Source: Ceratobasidium sp. AG-K (Eukaryota > Basidiomycota > Agaricomycetes > Cantharellales > Ceratobasidiaceae). From it: a DNA stretch of 64,000 bases. The stretch's first letter is position 1, and each line of letters opens with the position of its first letter. The notes beneath the pieces were generated by a model that did not search any database, had not been told where the DNA came from, and saw only the letters and a list, made by a program, of their open reading frames with translations. The DNA lies in NCBI GenBank assembly GCA_037039685.1, contig JAWNGF010000009.1, forward strand, positions 1,364,001-1,428,000, given 5' to 3'. The translations under genes and the position numbers were made by a program. Of the stretch, positions 11,559-24,104 are shown piece after piece.

Positions 11559-14500
11559 TCAACCGAATATGTCAGTAGCGTATCGCTCAAACTGAATTTT
11601 CTTGAACGTTTCTTCTGCCTTGGCCGTGTCTCCATCCGAACGTTCCGCTAGAATTCTAAGAAACGCATCTCGGATTCCCGTCGCGATATTTCCCCCACCA
11701 CATGTATAGAACTGGGAAACGATGAGCGACATTCAACTCTTTTTTTATAGAAACCGAGTACCTTGGCCCCTTGGTCATAGTAACTTTGCACTACGCCCCG
11801 GTCCATCCAGATCCGACTACGATAAAATTGATTAAGTAGGGCACTGCGAGGGATAAATGGGTCACAAGAACTTACTGTTGTACGTATCTGCTCCCTTCTG
11901 ATTGCTCTGATGCTCGCGAAAACGCTGGACGAAGGTCAACCACCCCAAGCTCACTCCACTCAGCCAACTCCTTGTCCGCATACAGGTAGTCCTCATCCGG
12001 CTTCCTGCACCCAAAGAACAGCACACTCTTCGCAACCTGTCGCCCAGCTTTCGCCTGCATCGCTCGCTCTTGCAGGAACCCTCGGAACGGCGCTATCCCA
12101 CTGCCTGCTGCGAACAGCACCATCGGCACACTTGGATCGGATGGCGGGTGGAACGCCTTGGCGCTTGGTCGGACAGCCATTTGCACTCGGTCCCCCTGGC
12201 GAAGGTTGGCCAGATAGTTGCTGGCGACGCCCAGGAACTGGCCCTGCTCGACCACAGCGATCGTCAGAGTCACATGGGTTGGGTTCCAAAGCGGCGAGGA
12301 TGAGATGGAGTACTGGCGAAGTCGCATGGACGGAAGAGATGCGATGAATGCTCCAAGCGGCAGCTCGATATCTGGGTACTTCTCGAGTAGATCGAGCATG
12401 CTGCTCTGTACTTGGGCAGATCCCTCCTTGAGGCTGTAGTTGGCGAGCAATGACTCTAGGTCTGTACGAGTGGACGGAATCTTGGCATGCTCAAGGAGGG
12501 TAGAGATGTTACGCTTAGTCACGACTTGTCCAATCTCGACGAAACCTATAAAAGTGATTAGGAGCGTGCGTGTACAGAGGTGGATATATGCGCACCCGAA
12601 AGAACCTCTGTAATACTAACATGCTTGCCAGTGGGCAGAGTTGTAGGCCCGGGGGCATTAATCATCATCTTCATATACTATTTTAGACCGGGTAACTAGC
12701 ATGTAGCCAACAGTGCCTACCTGCTGCTCCGGGGAGACCTTGAAACGTGCTAATACTCTTCGTACATATTCTGGAGGGTTCAGTGGTAGACTATTATACG
12801 CGACGCCATCAGTATCCTCAGGGAACTCAAATTAAAGACCTGCTTACATCGCAAGGTAATCTCCAGCCCGGTACGTCACACCCTCGGGCAACTCAAATTC
12901 TAAGGTCGGCATCAATATTAACGCATGACAGTCACTAAGGCCTAGGCGTACCAACGTGACGCTTAGGCGGCGCACCGGGGGTAGTCAGCAACCGATTCTC
13001 TACTACTAACCCAAGTTTTGAATCGGACTGACGAAGGGCTGTCGCTCGATCGTTCGGTCCGCCAACAAACTGGACTTCAATTTGAGGAACACCAAGGGCC
13101 TCTCGGGGGCTCATGTTGTAGCTCTAAGCTTTTTGTTAGATCGTAACGGCTATCATAATCGGCTTGATAAAGACCTTGGCCAGTATCTCCCATAGCCTCT
13201 CTTCCCATTCATTGAAGCTTTCTGTGAAACTATTGCCTCCTGCATCACCTTCTCCTCGCTCAAGTAGTCGCTTTGCGCCTCGTTTCTCGAGCGTGGAATC
13301 AATCAATCGAGGAATGCGCTGGTAAGTTTGAGCCCAATCGTGATTTCCGGCACCGAATAACGCGAACGATACGTCTTCAAGGTTTCTCGCATCGGTTTCG
13401 AACGTGAGTGCTTTGACAAAGTGAGCAGCGTTATCCGCCGGCTCCCCTGTGCACCGCGTCATATCCATAAGGAGGAATTGACCAGTGAACCTTTTAGGGC
13501 TTACCTTCGAAAGAGGCGGTTACGATAATCACAGGTCCATTTCTAGGTATGTTGTTGGCTACAGCGTCAAGGGTGTCGATTTGTGCGCGGAATCCTGTAA
13601 ACAGAGTTTGGGTTCATGTTGGGAACGGGTGGCGTTGGCCCGTCAGCCAGACTCACCATTTGCAGAGGCCTTTGAAGCGATCGTTTGCGCAAATCCTTCA
13701 CAAGACCCGGTGTTGCTGCCGTAGAATACGTACAAAGGTACGCCACCATCTGGGCCACTGGTAGCAGCGCCATTGACAACCACTGTTTTGCTGGAAGCCA
13801 GAGTCGATGCAGTGATTCCATAGAACGAAGGCGCATCTTTCCTTGGGAGAGCTCGGAATTTGAAGTTCTTCGGCTTGAGTGTCAGCGTTTGCTTGAGCTG
13901 TAGAGTGTATGACGGATCCACCGGTACGACATCAAATTTTTGGAAGACGGTGGCAAGTGCAATGAGAGCCTCCTGCCATGAGAACGGTCGTCCCTAAGTG
14001 CATGATGTTAATACAATACATATGCAGCCGGGTGGAGAGGGACGTACTATACAAGCACGAGCGCCACTGCCAAACGGGATCCAAGCTTTGGGCTACGCGA
14101 AGGGCAGATCAATTTAGGTGACTCTAAAGTTGTGACTCGGAACGCACCGGCAGAGCCTCAAACTTCCCACCCAGCATTCGATCCGGATTAAACGAATCAA
14201 CCTGCGTGGACCGGTAGGATTAGCATCGAAACGAGTGCGCATACACTCCAGCCTACATCATTTCCCCACACTGTTGGGTCCCGGGCAATGGCGTGAACAA
14301 GAAGAACTATCACAGATCCTTTCTTGATTAGATATTTCCCACCACCAACGACCTCGTCCTGATCGCAAGTGACAACAAACTCAGGGATACTGGGCGTTAG
14401 GCGGAGGGACTCTCGCAACACCGCTAGTTTGAAAGGTTAGAAATGACCTTTCGACTAATTACTCGGCTCACCATTAATGTACGTGAGCTTGCTCAGGTGC

Positions 14501-15720
14501 TCAAATTTGATCGATTCCTTTCCGAGCACTGTATCGACCTCCTTGCGAATTTTGGCATATACGTCGGGATGTTTGAGGATATGGGTCATGGCAAAGGATA
14601 GCATTCCCGAGGTGGTTTCGTGCCCAGCAATAAGAAGGTAAGCATTTGAGCTTGGATGTTGCTATCGCTCAGGCCTTGACCTGTCGCCCTTGTCCGTGAG
14701 CATTTTGCTCCTGAAATAATGTAGGATACCCACCAGTCTGAGGATCCCTCCCGTGCAACATTGCATTAAGCAAATCCTTCTTGTCTATTGGGTTTTGTTT
14801 CCTCTCCTGGACAATTTGGCTTGCAAGCTAAATCCAGGTTAGATTAGTATCAAGCGGATAGGTGTGTTCGCTCACGTCGTTCATTACTTTGATGTCCTTC
14901 TGGTACTTGGCGTTGGCACCAAACGGCAACGCCTTCATGAATCCTGGCTTGACAGCGCGCATGTTGCACTCGAGTAAAAAGTCAACCATTGCTTTCACAA
15001 AGGGTGGCTCCTTCTCGGCGTAGAACGAGTTTAGTCGGTGGTTGAACGTACACAGCGCACTAGAAAGCAATGGATTTCAGTCGCTGTCTAAGCATACTGG
15101 ATCGTAAACCCACATGGTGTCCAATGCGAGGCGTGTAAAGTCTTCGGTTGGGTCAATCTCGTGCTGGGGGCCAAAACGTTCCCACTTGAGGACGAGCTGT
15201 GACATGACCTCCACCATGTCATCGAACATATTCTTGATTGAGAGCGGTCCAAATGTTGGCATCAGAATGCGGTCTACACAAGAGTCATTTCGTATCCTAC
15301 TCGACTCGTCTATTAAGAACTTACGAGCGATACCCCAGTTTGCTTCCCCGTGGTACGCGGTAAACAGCCCATCGGAACCAACGTTTCTAACTTCACCCAA
15401 GGTGCTATCGATGACCTTGTGGAACCGTTTTTCATCGAGGACTTCTTGTGCGAGCTTCACAGTTGAGACGCACACAAACCTCTCACCTTGCCGTAGCTCA
15501 GGATGCAGGAACAGTTCAAATCTAAGCTAAACTCACCCATTATCTTGAGACCGTAAATCTCTCCATATTGTTTCGCAAGAAGGGCGAAAGATTGGGTTGG
15601 TAGGTCCACTGCCAGCTTGGATTAGTCTCGTCTCTGCACCAAAATAAATCACATACAATCCAGAGTAGTAAGGTTTCCGACCAAAGGTAGAGCCGGCGGA
15701 CGTGGTATGGGGGTAGTCAT
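11559..15720 (-). CDS. Cytochrome P450/P450 reductase fusion, CYP505 family (copy 2)
   Basis: Same architecture and exon pattern as copy 1: a P450 heme domain, an FMN flavodoxin domain and an FAD/NADPH reductase domain. The start is the ATG at 15720 (MTTPIPRPPALPLVG). Landmarks are the AGHET region near 14612-14632, LRESLR near 14405-14420, FGSGARACI near 14050-14080, the FMN motif YVFYGSNTGSCEGF near 13695-13740, RQYSISSSPL near 12295-12325, and GSGIAPFRGFLQER with FFGCRKPDEDYLY near 11985-12120. It ends YATDIFG with TGA at 11559-11561. One base is missing in the I-helix exon near 14630-14632 (an AA read as A on the coding strand), which breaks the frame just before the conserved AGHETT. Because copies 1 and 3 are continuous there, this is either a sequencing error or an inactivating mutation. 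The NADPH domain is nearly identical to copy 1. Confidence 0.9.
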
Positions 15721-15789
15721 TCTGGATACAGTATTAGGGTCAGACTCCAAAGCTACTGAATGGTTGAAAAGTCCAGCACCGCACCTGTA

Positions 15790-15800
15790 TCTTATATGAC
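15790..15800 (-). promoter_or_regulatory. TATA-like element of CYP505 copy 2
   Basis: GTCATATAAGA on the minus strand, about 75 bp upstream of the ATG at 15720, matches the position of the element in copy 1. Confidence 0.4.
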
Positions 15801-16463
15801 CCCCAGCGCGATTCGCTGCAAGTCGAACGTATATTCAGGCGCTTGAGCTGCGTACAATGTTTCTGCCCGATGACCGAACCATTGCGTTGCAATATTATGG
15901 CGGGAGGTGGTTGCAAAGTTTCCCAATACGGAAAATGACCGAGGCCGAGGACCAATCCACAGCTTCGGGGCGATTCGCGACCACAGGTTAATTCAAAGCG
16001 CGGTTATTACACATTTGCGCCCAGGTCATGACAACGCAGGCGTATCGCTTGGTGACATCTGTATGGTTCGACGCGCTTCAGCTCGTTTGCAGGGCGTGGG
16101 GCCGAAAGGTGCTATAGAAGGGCGATTGTGGTGGTTGAAGCCATAAGATCGTTGGCACAGCCACGTAGCCAAATAGACGCATCTACATTTACCAAATTCG
16201 GACGAGACAAAGAGGGGCTCCAGTTTAATTTGTGCAACCACGCTGGAATATTCAGATAAATCCACTTCTTGAAGCCAGCTTATTACGTACTCAAGTTCAC
16301 ACCCCTTGCACATGCAAATAAACAAACTTGATATTCATTATAGCGCTCCAAAACATGCATGAGTCGAATCAGAAACCGTCATAAAAAAGGCGTACATGAG
16401 AACAAGACATGAAGGCGACGCAAAACGTAATCTATATGATACAGGAATTCAGGCAGAAGGTGT
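15801..16463. other. Intergenic region between CYP505 copy 2 and the RING gene
   Basis: About 660 bp with no supportable gene on either strand. It contains the 3' flank of the RING gene, whose stop lies at 16464. Confidence 0.4.
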
Positions 16464-19400
16464 TTATGCGGCTGCGGCCGAGGTGGTGTCGACGCCCCTG
16501 GTACGACAGGCTGGACAGTTGTTGCGTCCTGTTTCCATCCATCTGCGCAAGGCCATGTCAGTTGGCTGGGTTCGGTGACGGTTAAAGGACGTACCGGTCC
16601 ACACAGTCTTTATGGAACATGTGTTTACAGTTCATGATACGGAGATCCTCCTCGTCCGCATAATCGTCAAGGCAGATCAGACACTAGACACGCATCAGCC
16701 CCGTCCAATCACACAACCGCTATACTCACCCGCTCGGTACAGTTCTCAGTGACGCTTCCAGAGCTCGCCAATTCTTTAACCTCGGTTCCCTTGACGACGC
16801 GCAACCCGGCCTTGGCAATCTCCTCCCGGCTAGCGGTCGGAGGCTTGACCTGGCCCAAAAACTCGTTGAGCATCCAGAGTTCGTCGGGATGGACTTGGCC
16901 CAAGAATAGATTAGGATGCGCGAGGAGGGGGTGACCCGAGGGATAGTACCCGCCTGTACAAACTTGTCAGCTCAAGTCATGATGTGGGAGGGTAAACGCA
17001 CCGATGATCCAGATGATATAATTCCTCGTTCCCTCTCTGGACCTTCGTTCCTCGGTCTCACGCTCGGCCTCGACTTCCTCTTCTCTCCGTCCCGGCTCTC
17101 GTCCAAGACCAAACCGGCGCGCCCACGGGTCGCGAGGTGCCCGTCCCCGTCCACCATCCAACGACCTATCTCGTCTCGAACCCGAGTTGTCTGTAGTAGT
17201 CTCGTTCCCAGGAGCCGGGGCCGGAGTTGGAGGCTCGTCCAACGGGTCTCGCATAACGGACCGCAAACCAATGATAATCGCGGGATGCACAGGTTGAGGA
17301 GTATTCTCGTCGGGTATCCCAGCAGGTGTGGGCTCACTGGGTTCAGGGCTCGGAGTCGATACCGGCGAGATGGTTGTCGTTTCGCTGGACGTCGGCAAGA
17401 TGGTCGGCGTTTCGCTCGACGGAAGACTCTCCACCGATACCTCGCTCGACGGCGGACTCGAAGACTCGGGACTCTCGGTAGACGTCTCGCTCGATGGAGG
17501 ACTCGTAGACGACACACTCGACGCGACGCCGGTAACGATCGTTCCGCCCGTCGTGTTGGGCGGGACTTCGACGCCGGGGAGCGCAGGGAAGCGATACATC
17601 CTCCACCAGTTGAGCGGGAGTGGGTCGGTCGAGGGGATGTGCGGTCGAGTGTGGTCGAGGAGTCGACTTGTGTCTGCTGGCGCTGGCGTTGAATCGGCTG
17701 CTGGGGTTGGTGAATCTGCCGGTGTCGACGAGTCAACCGACGTCGTTGGGTCTGCGACGGTGCAGCCGCCTCGACTCTCTCATCCCTCACGCGTCCACGC
17801 ACACGCTCCTGGTACTCTCCAAGCGCAGCCCGCAACTCGTCCTGCATATCCGCCAAGAACCGCTCAAACGTTCCGCTTGGGTGGACCGTGCCGGGTGTGA
17901 AGCCGAGCATGTGAGAGAACCGGACGAGGTCTTCCGCGTCGGTCGTGGGCGGGCTAGGTGGCGGTGGTGGGAGACTGGCTGGGGGTGGTGGCGGCGGTGG
18001 GATGGTCGATGGAGGGACGGCGAGTGTCGGAGATGGCGAGACGCTCGATTCAGGTAGGGAGGTCGGAGAGACGGGTGTCGGTGGTGCACGGCCAAAGTCG
18101 GCGGCTTCCTCGACCTCGGGATCTGGCGCGTCGACCGGCATCGGCTCGTCTGCTTGGGATACAACAACAGGCGCGGGGTCTGCCTGGGATGCAAGCGGCG
18201 CTTCGTCTACGGGGGAGACAACCACAGACGCATCGGGAACCAACGTCGGCTCTACAATCGGCGCCGAAGTTTGCACCTGCGCCGCCCGAACAGGAGTCTC
18301 GAGTTGCGGGGCAGACGCTCGCCTGGAACTATTCCCGCTGCTAGACCTCCAAGGCCGACTCGCGTTGCTCAACCGCCACGGAACAAGTCTGCGCAACGTC
18401 CCAAGCACGCCACGGCGTCTTTCAGGTTTTGGTGCCGCACTTGTGGCCACGGGAGTTGATGCCGAGCTCGTGCTCGCGAGATTTGATGCCGTACTTGGGC
18501 CCGCAAGGTTTGATCCCGCGCTCGTACTGGGGATATTCGTGGCCGAGCTCGCGTTGGTGGTACTCGTGGCAGCGGTAATGGGCGCTGACATGGTCGTTGC
18601 TAAACTCGAGCCCGTATCGTTCGCACCGGCCTCGTTGATCGTCGGCACGGCGCTCGACTCGTTAATCGTAGCGGTTGTATTGGCCTCATTGATAATAGCT
18701 GTCGCACTCGCATCATTCGCCTCCGCATCCAGATGCACACTCGACTGCCTCGACCCCGACCCTCTCCCAGGGACAAAAGACGACAGCCGCCTCGACGAGA
18801 ACCTCCGCGTAGATTCCCGGTGTCTGGGTGAGGACGACGTGGGCTCTTGACGTCTCGGCGCGGACATCACAGCAACAGGTTCGGGCGCAGGTGCAGGTAC
18901 GGTAATAGGCTCGGCAGGGGGAGGTCCACCCGTACCAGCCGCCGCCAACGCACTAAACGCAGCGGCCAATCCACTTGCGATACCTTCCCGCCCCGACGCA
19001 CCTGTCCAACTCGCTGGTGCGCGTGAGCGGGGAGGGACGGACCATGGGACGAGTGCTTCGGCTGTTGCTTGTGCTGCTATACTGTATGCGGGTTGGTAAG
19101 TGGTAGAGGCAGGTGAGGAGGGACGTACCTGAGGAGGAGACCGAGGACGTCTGTACTTGATGGCGGTGGTGCGCCTGGCCTGGTTGGAATGGAAGTAAAG
19201 TTGGGTGGGTGTGTGGGTGTAGTTGATCGGTGGGGCGGTATAGGTGTAATGGCTTGAGTGTTCGAGTTGTTCATCTGAGAAGACTGTCCTAATCTTTCGC
19301 CGCTTGATGACTCTCCCTTGTCGTTTGGCTTATCGTCCCGTCCTTATCGGTACTCAATAGTGGCTCCTCCTCGCTCCTCTCATCTCGTTCGTTTATCGCC

Positions 19401-20737
19401 TCTCGCTCATTCGTCGCCTCCCCTTGTTCGTTTATCGCCTCTTCGTTTGTCCTCTCATTTGTCCTCGGGGCCTGATTCGTCGGGACCGGAGGCCGGTTGA
19501 CCTCGATGGTCTGGACGAGGCCCTGGACGATCATCGTCGTTCCGAGGGGGAGGGTGCGCGGGACCCGAGGGTCAAGTGGAGAAACGAGCGGCGGGGAGTC
19601 GGGACTGGTTCGATTATCGGCTGAGGTGCTGGTAGAGGTGGAGGCGGGGGTGGGGGACGGAATAGCCACAGAAGGGCCCAGGTGGGTTGAGGCGGGGGCT
19701 GGACTGGCATTGGTGGTGGGGGAGGTGGAGGTGGAGGTGGATGGGAGAAGAGGCGGGAGAGGCGACTGGGAGTCGGGCTGGGCGGGGGGATCGGAACCGG
19801 CTGAGGGGTCTCCACAGGGCGAGGCGAGAGATACAGACCCAGGACCGACAGTCGACTGGGCGTTGGACTGGGCTGGGGTGGTACTTGCACCGGAACCGGA
19901 GGCTGGTGGAAGAAGGACAGTCGACTGGGCGTCGGGCTGGGTGGGATCGGAGTCGGTTGAGGCTCCACCGAGCGATGCAGACCCAGGAGCGACAGTCGAC
20001 TTGGGGTGGGACTGGGCGGGACTGGAGGCTGGACTGGAACCGGCGGCTGACGGAACAAGGACAGGCGACTGGGGGTGGGACTGGGCGGAGTGGGAAGTGG
20101 TGCCTGCGTGTTTGGGTGAGGCGAGAGATGCGCCAGCAACGAGTGACTGGGCGTTGGGCTGGGCACCTGTAAACAGCTCTGGGTCGGACTGAGACTGAGA
20201 CGGGACATGAGCGAGGGAGACGCCGGGGGAGTCGGCCGAGGCGGATGCAGAATCCGGCCCAGCACCGACGGCGGGGGAGGCGGCGGCGGGGTCATTGCAG
20301 GCGGCGAATGCACCAGAAACCCGCTGCCCACGCTCCACCTCGCCGTCGCCGCCGGAGGGGTCGGCCTCGTGCGCCGGAACCAGCCGCGGGACGGACGCTC
20401 GTTCAACGTCTGCAGCTGATTCTGGCGCTGCTGCTGCACCTGGAGCTGCTTCTGCAACACGCGCCACTGCTGTGCCTCCCATTCCGTCTGTCGCTGCCGA
20501 TCGCGCTGCTGCTGGCGCTTGGCCCGCTTTCGCTGTCGCCGGCGCTTGTTCATCCCATGCGTCGTGCGCACGGTCCATGCCGTCGCCGTGACCGACAGCC
20601 GGAAGCTGATCCACGTCAGACGCGCCGGGAGAAACGCAAGAAACAGCAGCGGGTGTCGGCGTTTCCAGCTCTTCTTGGGCGGGTCTGTCGGCCGCATCGC
20701 GGGGGGTGCGCCGCAGCAGTCGACTCAGGCGCCGCAT
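16464..20737 (-). CDS. RING-H2 E3 ubiquitin ligase-like protein with long low-complexity N-terminus
   Basis: The C-terminus encodes a RING-H2 finger starting CLICLDDYADEEDL. The zinc ligands follow the C-x2-C, C-x-H-x2-H-x2-C, C-x2-C order and it ends NNCPACRTRG shortly before TAA at 16464-16466. The exons before it carry FLGQVKPPTASREEIAKAG and NYIIWIIGG segments typical of a basidiomycete RING family. Further upstream are a long Ser/Thr/Pro/Ala-rich region (about 17750-18970), the segment DVLGLLLRIAAQATAEAL split by an intron at about 19075-19130, and GTTMIVQGLVQT near 19510-19545. I infer one gene beginning at the ATG at 20737 (MRRLSRLLRR), divergent from KGD1 only 148 bp away. Alternatively a separate gene starts at the ATG at 19274. 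Frame changes near 17745-17797 and near 19530-19600 imply introns whose exact sites I cannot fix. Role: transfer of ubiquitin from an E2, inferred from the RING. Confidence 0.7.
19755..20088 (-). repeat. Tandem-spaced coding repeats (PSPTPSRLS units)
   Basis: Five copies of a unit encoding PSPTPSRLS occur on the minus strand near 19757, 19848, 19918, 19991 and 20060, spaced about 70-93 bp apart. They lie in the proline-rich N-terminal part of the RING gene. The third codon positions of this frame are strongly G/C, like those of KGD1, which supports it as the translated frame over the overlapping S/T/A-rich frame. Confidence 0.65.
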
Positions 20738-20885
20738 TATACCTGCAAACCGTCAGCTCATTCGCCCAGCGCAATCCTGCCCATGCACTAACCGGTGGAC
20801 GTGGGCTGGTATCAGACCACCCGCCACGTGATGTCATGCTGACTAATCTCCCGTCTCTCTCCGTCCCAGCTAGACTCCCACCATC
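20738..20885. promoter_or_regulatory. Bidirectional promoter between the RING gene and KGD1
   Basis: Only 148 bp separate the divergent ATGs at 20737 (minus) and 20886 (plus), so both genes must share regulatory DNA if the long RING model is correct. I saw no TATA box. Confidence 0.45.
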
Positions 20886-23800
20886 ATGCGCTCCCTGTTG
20901 CGGCACCGCGCCGTGGTCTGTGCCCGCCGCCCTGTCCTCGCCCGTCTCTACGCGACTGCCCCCCCTCCCTCGCCAAACGATGCATTCGCGACCGGCACGA
21001 ATGCCTACTACGCCGAGGAAATGTACAAGTACTGGAAGCAAGACCCGTCCAGCGTCCACGCGAGCTGGCAGGCCTACTTTTCGGGACTGGACAAGGGTCT
21101 GCCCAGCTCTTCGGCGTTCCAGCCCCCACCCGACTACACCGGCGTCCCCGTCGCGGCCGATGGCGCCCCTACTCTCAGTGTCGGCAGCGGAGCCCTGACT
21201 GATCATCTCAAGGTCAGTCCAAACCCTGCACATCACCCCATATTAACATCTCCCAGGTCCAACTCCTCGTACGCGCATACCAAGTCCGGGGCCACCACGT
21301 CGCCGACCTCGACCCCCTCGGAGTCCTCGACGCAGACCTCCACAACATCGTCCCCGCCGAACTCGAACTCTCCCACTATGGCTGGTCCGAACGCGACCTC
21401 GACAAGAAATTCAAACTCGGCCCGGGTATCCTCCCCCACTACGCCCGGGACGGGGTCCAAGAAATGAGCTTACGGGACATTATCCGCACCTGCGAGAAAA
21501 TCTACTGCTCCAGCATCGGGTTCCAGTACATCCACATTCCCGACAAGGACCAATGCGACTGGATCCGCGAACGCGTCGAGATTCCGAAACCATACAATTA
21601 CACGACCGACGAAAAGCGCATGATCCTCGATCGGTTGATGTGGTCCGAAATGTTTGAAAAATTCATCGCGAGCAAGTTTCCCTCTGAGAAACGATTCGGA
21701 CTCGAGGGGTGCGAGTCGCTCATTCCGGGGATGAAGGCCCTCATCGATCGGTCCGTCGATCATGGCGTCAAGAGTATCGTCATGGGCATGCCCCATCGAG
21801 GCAGACTCAACGTCCTCGCCAACGTCGTGCGGAAACCGATCGAGGCTATTTTGAACGAGTTTATCGGGACCGAGGATGCGGACGATGTCGCGTCGGGCGA
21901 CGTCAAGTACCATCTCGGAGCCAACTATGTCCGCCCCACCCCCTCGGGTAAACGCGTCTCGCTCTCGCTCGTGGCCAACCCCAGTCATCTCGAAGCCGAG
22001 GACCCGGTGGTGCTCGGCAAGACCCGGGCCCTGCAACACTTCGAAAACGACGAACAGGCGCATAATACCGCCATGGGCGTACTCCTCCACGGTGATGCGG
22101 CGTTTGCCGGACAGGGTGTCGTGTACGAGACGATGGGCATGGCTGGTTTGCCCTCGTACGGAACCGGGGGGACGATTCACTTGATTGTCAATAACCAAAT
22201 CGGGTTCACGACCGATCCCCGATTCAGCCGCTCGACGCCGTATTGCTCGGATATTGCCAAGGCCATCGACGCGCCCATCTTCCACGTCAACGGGGACGAC
22301 GCCGAGCCGTTACGTTTGTGTGCCAACTCGCTGCCGACTGGCGCGCCAAGTACAAGAAAGATGTCGTCATTGACATTGTATGCTACCGCCGCTACGGACA
22401 CAACGAAACCGACCAGCCGGCGTTTACCCAACCCAGGATGTACAAGGCCATCGAGAAACAGCCCACCCCGCTCGCGCAGTACACCCAGGCGCTCATCAAA
22501 GAAGGCACGTTCACCGAACAAGACATCGAGGAGCACCGGAAATGGGTCTGGGGCATGCTCGAAAAGGCCGCCGCCGCGAGCAAAGAGTACAAGCCCAGCC
22601 CCAAGGAATGGCTTTCGTCGTCCTGGGACGGATTCCCGAACCCCAAGGAACTCGCCGAACGCAACCTCCCGCACCACCCGACCGGAGTCGACGAGAACGT
22701 GCACAAGGAAATCGGCAAAGCCATCAGCACCGTTCCCCAAGGCTTCACCCCCCATCGTAACCTCGCCCGCATCCTCTCCGCACGCGGCAAATCGGTCGAA
22801 GAGGGCAAAGGCATCGACTGGGCCACGGCCGAAGCACTCGCATTCGGCTCACTCGTCCTCGAAAAGAACCACGTACGCGTATCCGGCCAAGACGTCGAAC
22901 GAGGCACATTCTCCCAACGCCACGCCGTCATCCACGACCAAGAAAACGAAGCGCAGTACGTGCCCCTCAACTCGCTCGGACACGACCAGGCCGCGTTTGT
23001 AATCGCCAACTCGTCCCTATCTGAATTCGGCGCGCTCGGATTCGAGCTTGGCTATTCGCTCGTCTCCCCGAGGAATTTGACCATGTGGGAAGCCCAGTTT
23101 GGTGATTTTGCGAACAACGCGCAGTGTATTATCGATCAGTTTATTGCGGCTGGGGAGCGCAAGTGGGTACAGCGCAGTGGGTTGGTTATGAGTTTGCCCC
23201 ATGGGTATGATGGACAGGGACCCGAGCACTCGAGTGGGCGTATCGAGAGGTTCCTGCAGCTTGTGGATGACCATCCGGATGTGTTCCCTACACCGGAAAA
23301 GATGGAGCGCGTGCATCAGGATTGTAATATGCAGATTGTGTACCCGACTACGCCTGCCAACTATGTGCGTCGTCTGTCCAGTCATTTATTTATACTGACG
23401 AGTCGTAGTTCCATGTCCTGAGGCGACAAGTCCACCGCGACTTTAGGAAACCCGTACGTCCCACGTAACAGCTAGCGATATATGCTAACGCCCTTGCAGC
23501 TGATCATCTTCTTCTCGAAATCCCTGCTGCGTCACCCGCTTGTCAAATCAGATTTGTCGGAAATGACCGGAGAGACGCACTTCCAGCGATACCTCCCCGA
23601 ACCCCACCCCGAAGAACTTGCGGCACCCGACCAGATCCGAAGACACATTCTCTGCTCCGGCAAGTCCACCCAATCACCAATCACCAAACAACTGATTACA
23701 TTTACGTCCAGGCCAAATCTACCACACGCTCCTCAAGGCGCGTGAAGACCGCGGAGTCAAGGATATCGCAATCAGCCGCATCGAACAGCTCTCGCCGTTC

Positions 23801-24104
23801 CCATACGACCTCCTCACACCGCACCTCGACAAGTACCCGAACGCCGAACTGATGTACTGTCAGGTCCGTCCCTGATCGTCGCCGTCCCTGACCATCACTC
23901 ACGCTTCTACAGGAAGAACCGCTCAACTGTGGCGCGTGGACGTACGTCGCGCCCCGCATCCGGACCGCATCGAACCAGACCGAGCATCACAAGGGGACTT
24001 ATCCTAAGTATGCTGGACGCGACCCGACGAGTTCCGTCGCGACTGGGAGCAAGCTCAAGCATAAAAAGGAGATTGAGCAGTATTTGGAGGCTGCGTTTGC
24101 CTAG
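20886..24104 (+). CDS. KGD1: 2-oxoglutarate dehydrogenase E1 component, mitochondrial
   Basis: The thiamine-diphosphate E1 subunit of the 2-oxoglutarate dehydrogenase complex of the TCA cycle. The protein starts [15 protein letters not shown], a mitochondrial presequence. The E1 hallmark segments are [58 protein letters not shown] and [16 protein letters not shown]. Introns lie at 21213-21256, 23365-23408, 23454-23499, 23660-23711 (a GC-AG intron) and 23864-23912, ending with TAG at 24102-24104. The length, about 1000 residues, is normal. One base is missing near 22304-22306: GDDAE continues in one frame and the expected AVTFVCQ in another. The break has no room for an intron and lies next to a G, so a consensus error is likely. 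The gene is divergent from the RING gene. Confidence 0.96.

Noticed and set aside
16916..17692. A 258-codon plus-strand frame rich in Arg
   Set aside because: It is a shadow of the RING gene C-terminal exons in high-GC DNA; the opposite strand carries the conserved residues.
17945..18850. A 300-codon open frame on the plus strand opposite the RING gene
   Set aside because: Its composition (Gly/Ser/Ala/Val repeats) is the mirror of the Ser/Pro-rich minus-strand coding region; it has no motifs and overlaps a better-supported gene.
20245..21198. A 317-codon plus-strand frame crossing the RING gene start, the shared promoter and KGD1 exon 1
   Set aside because: It runs through the KGD1 ATG in a different frame and through the RING N-terminus on the opposite strand; it has no family resemblance.
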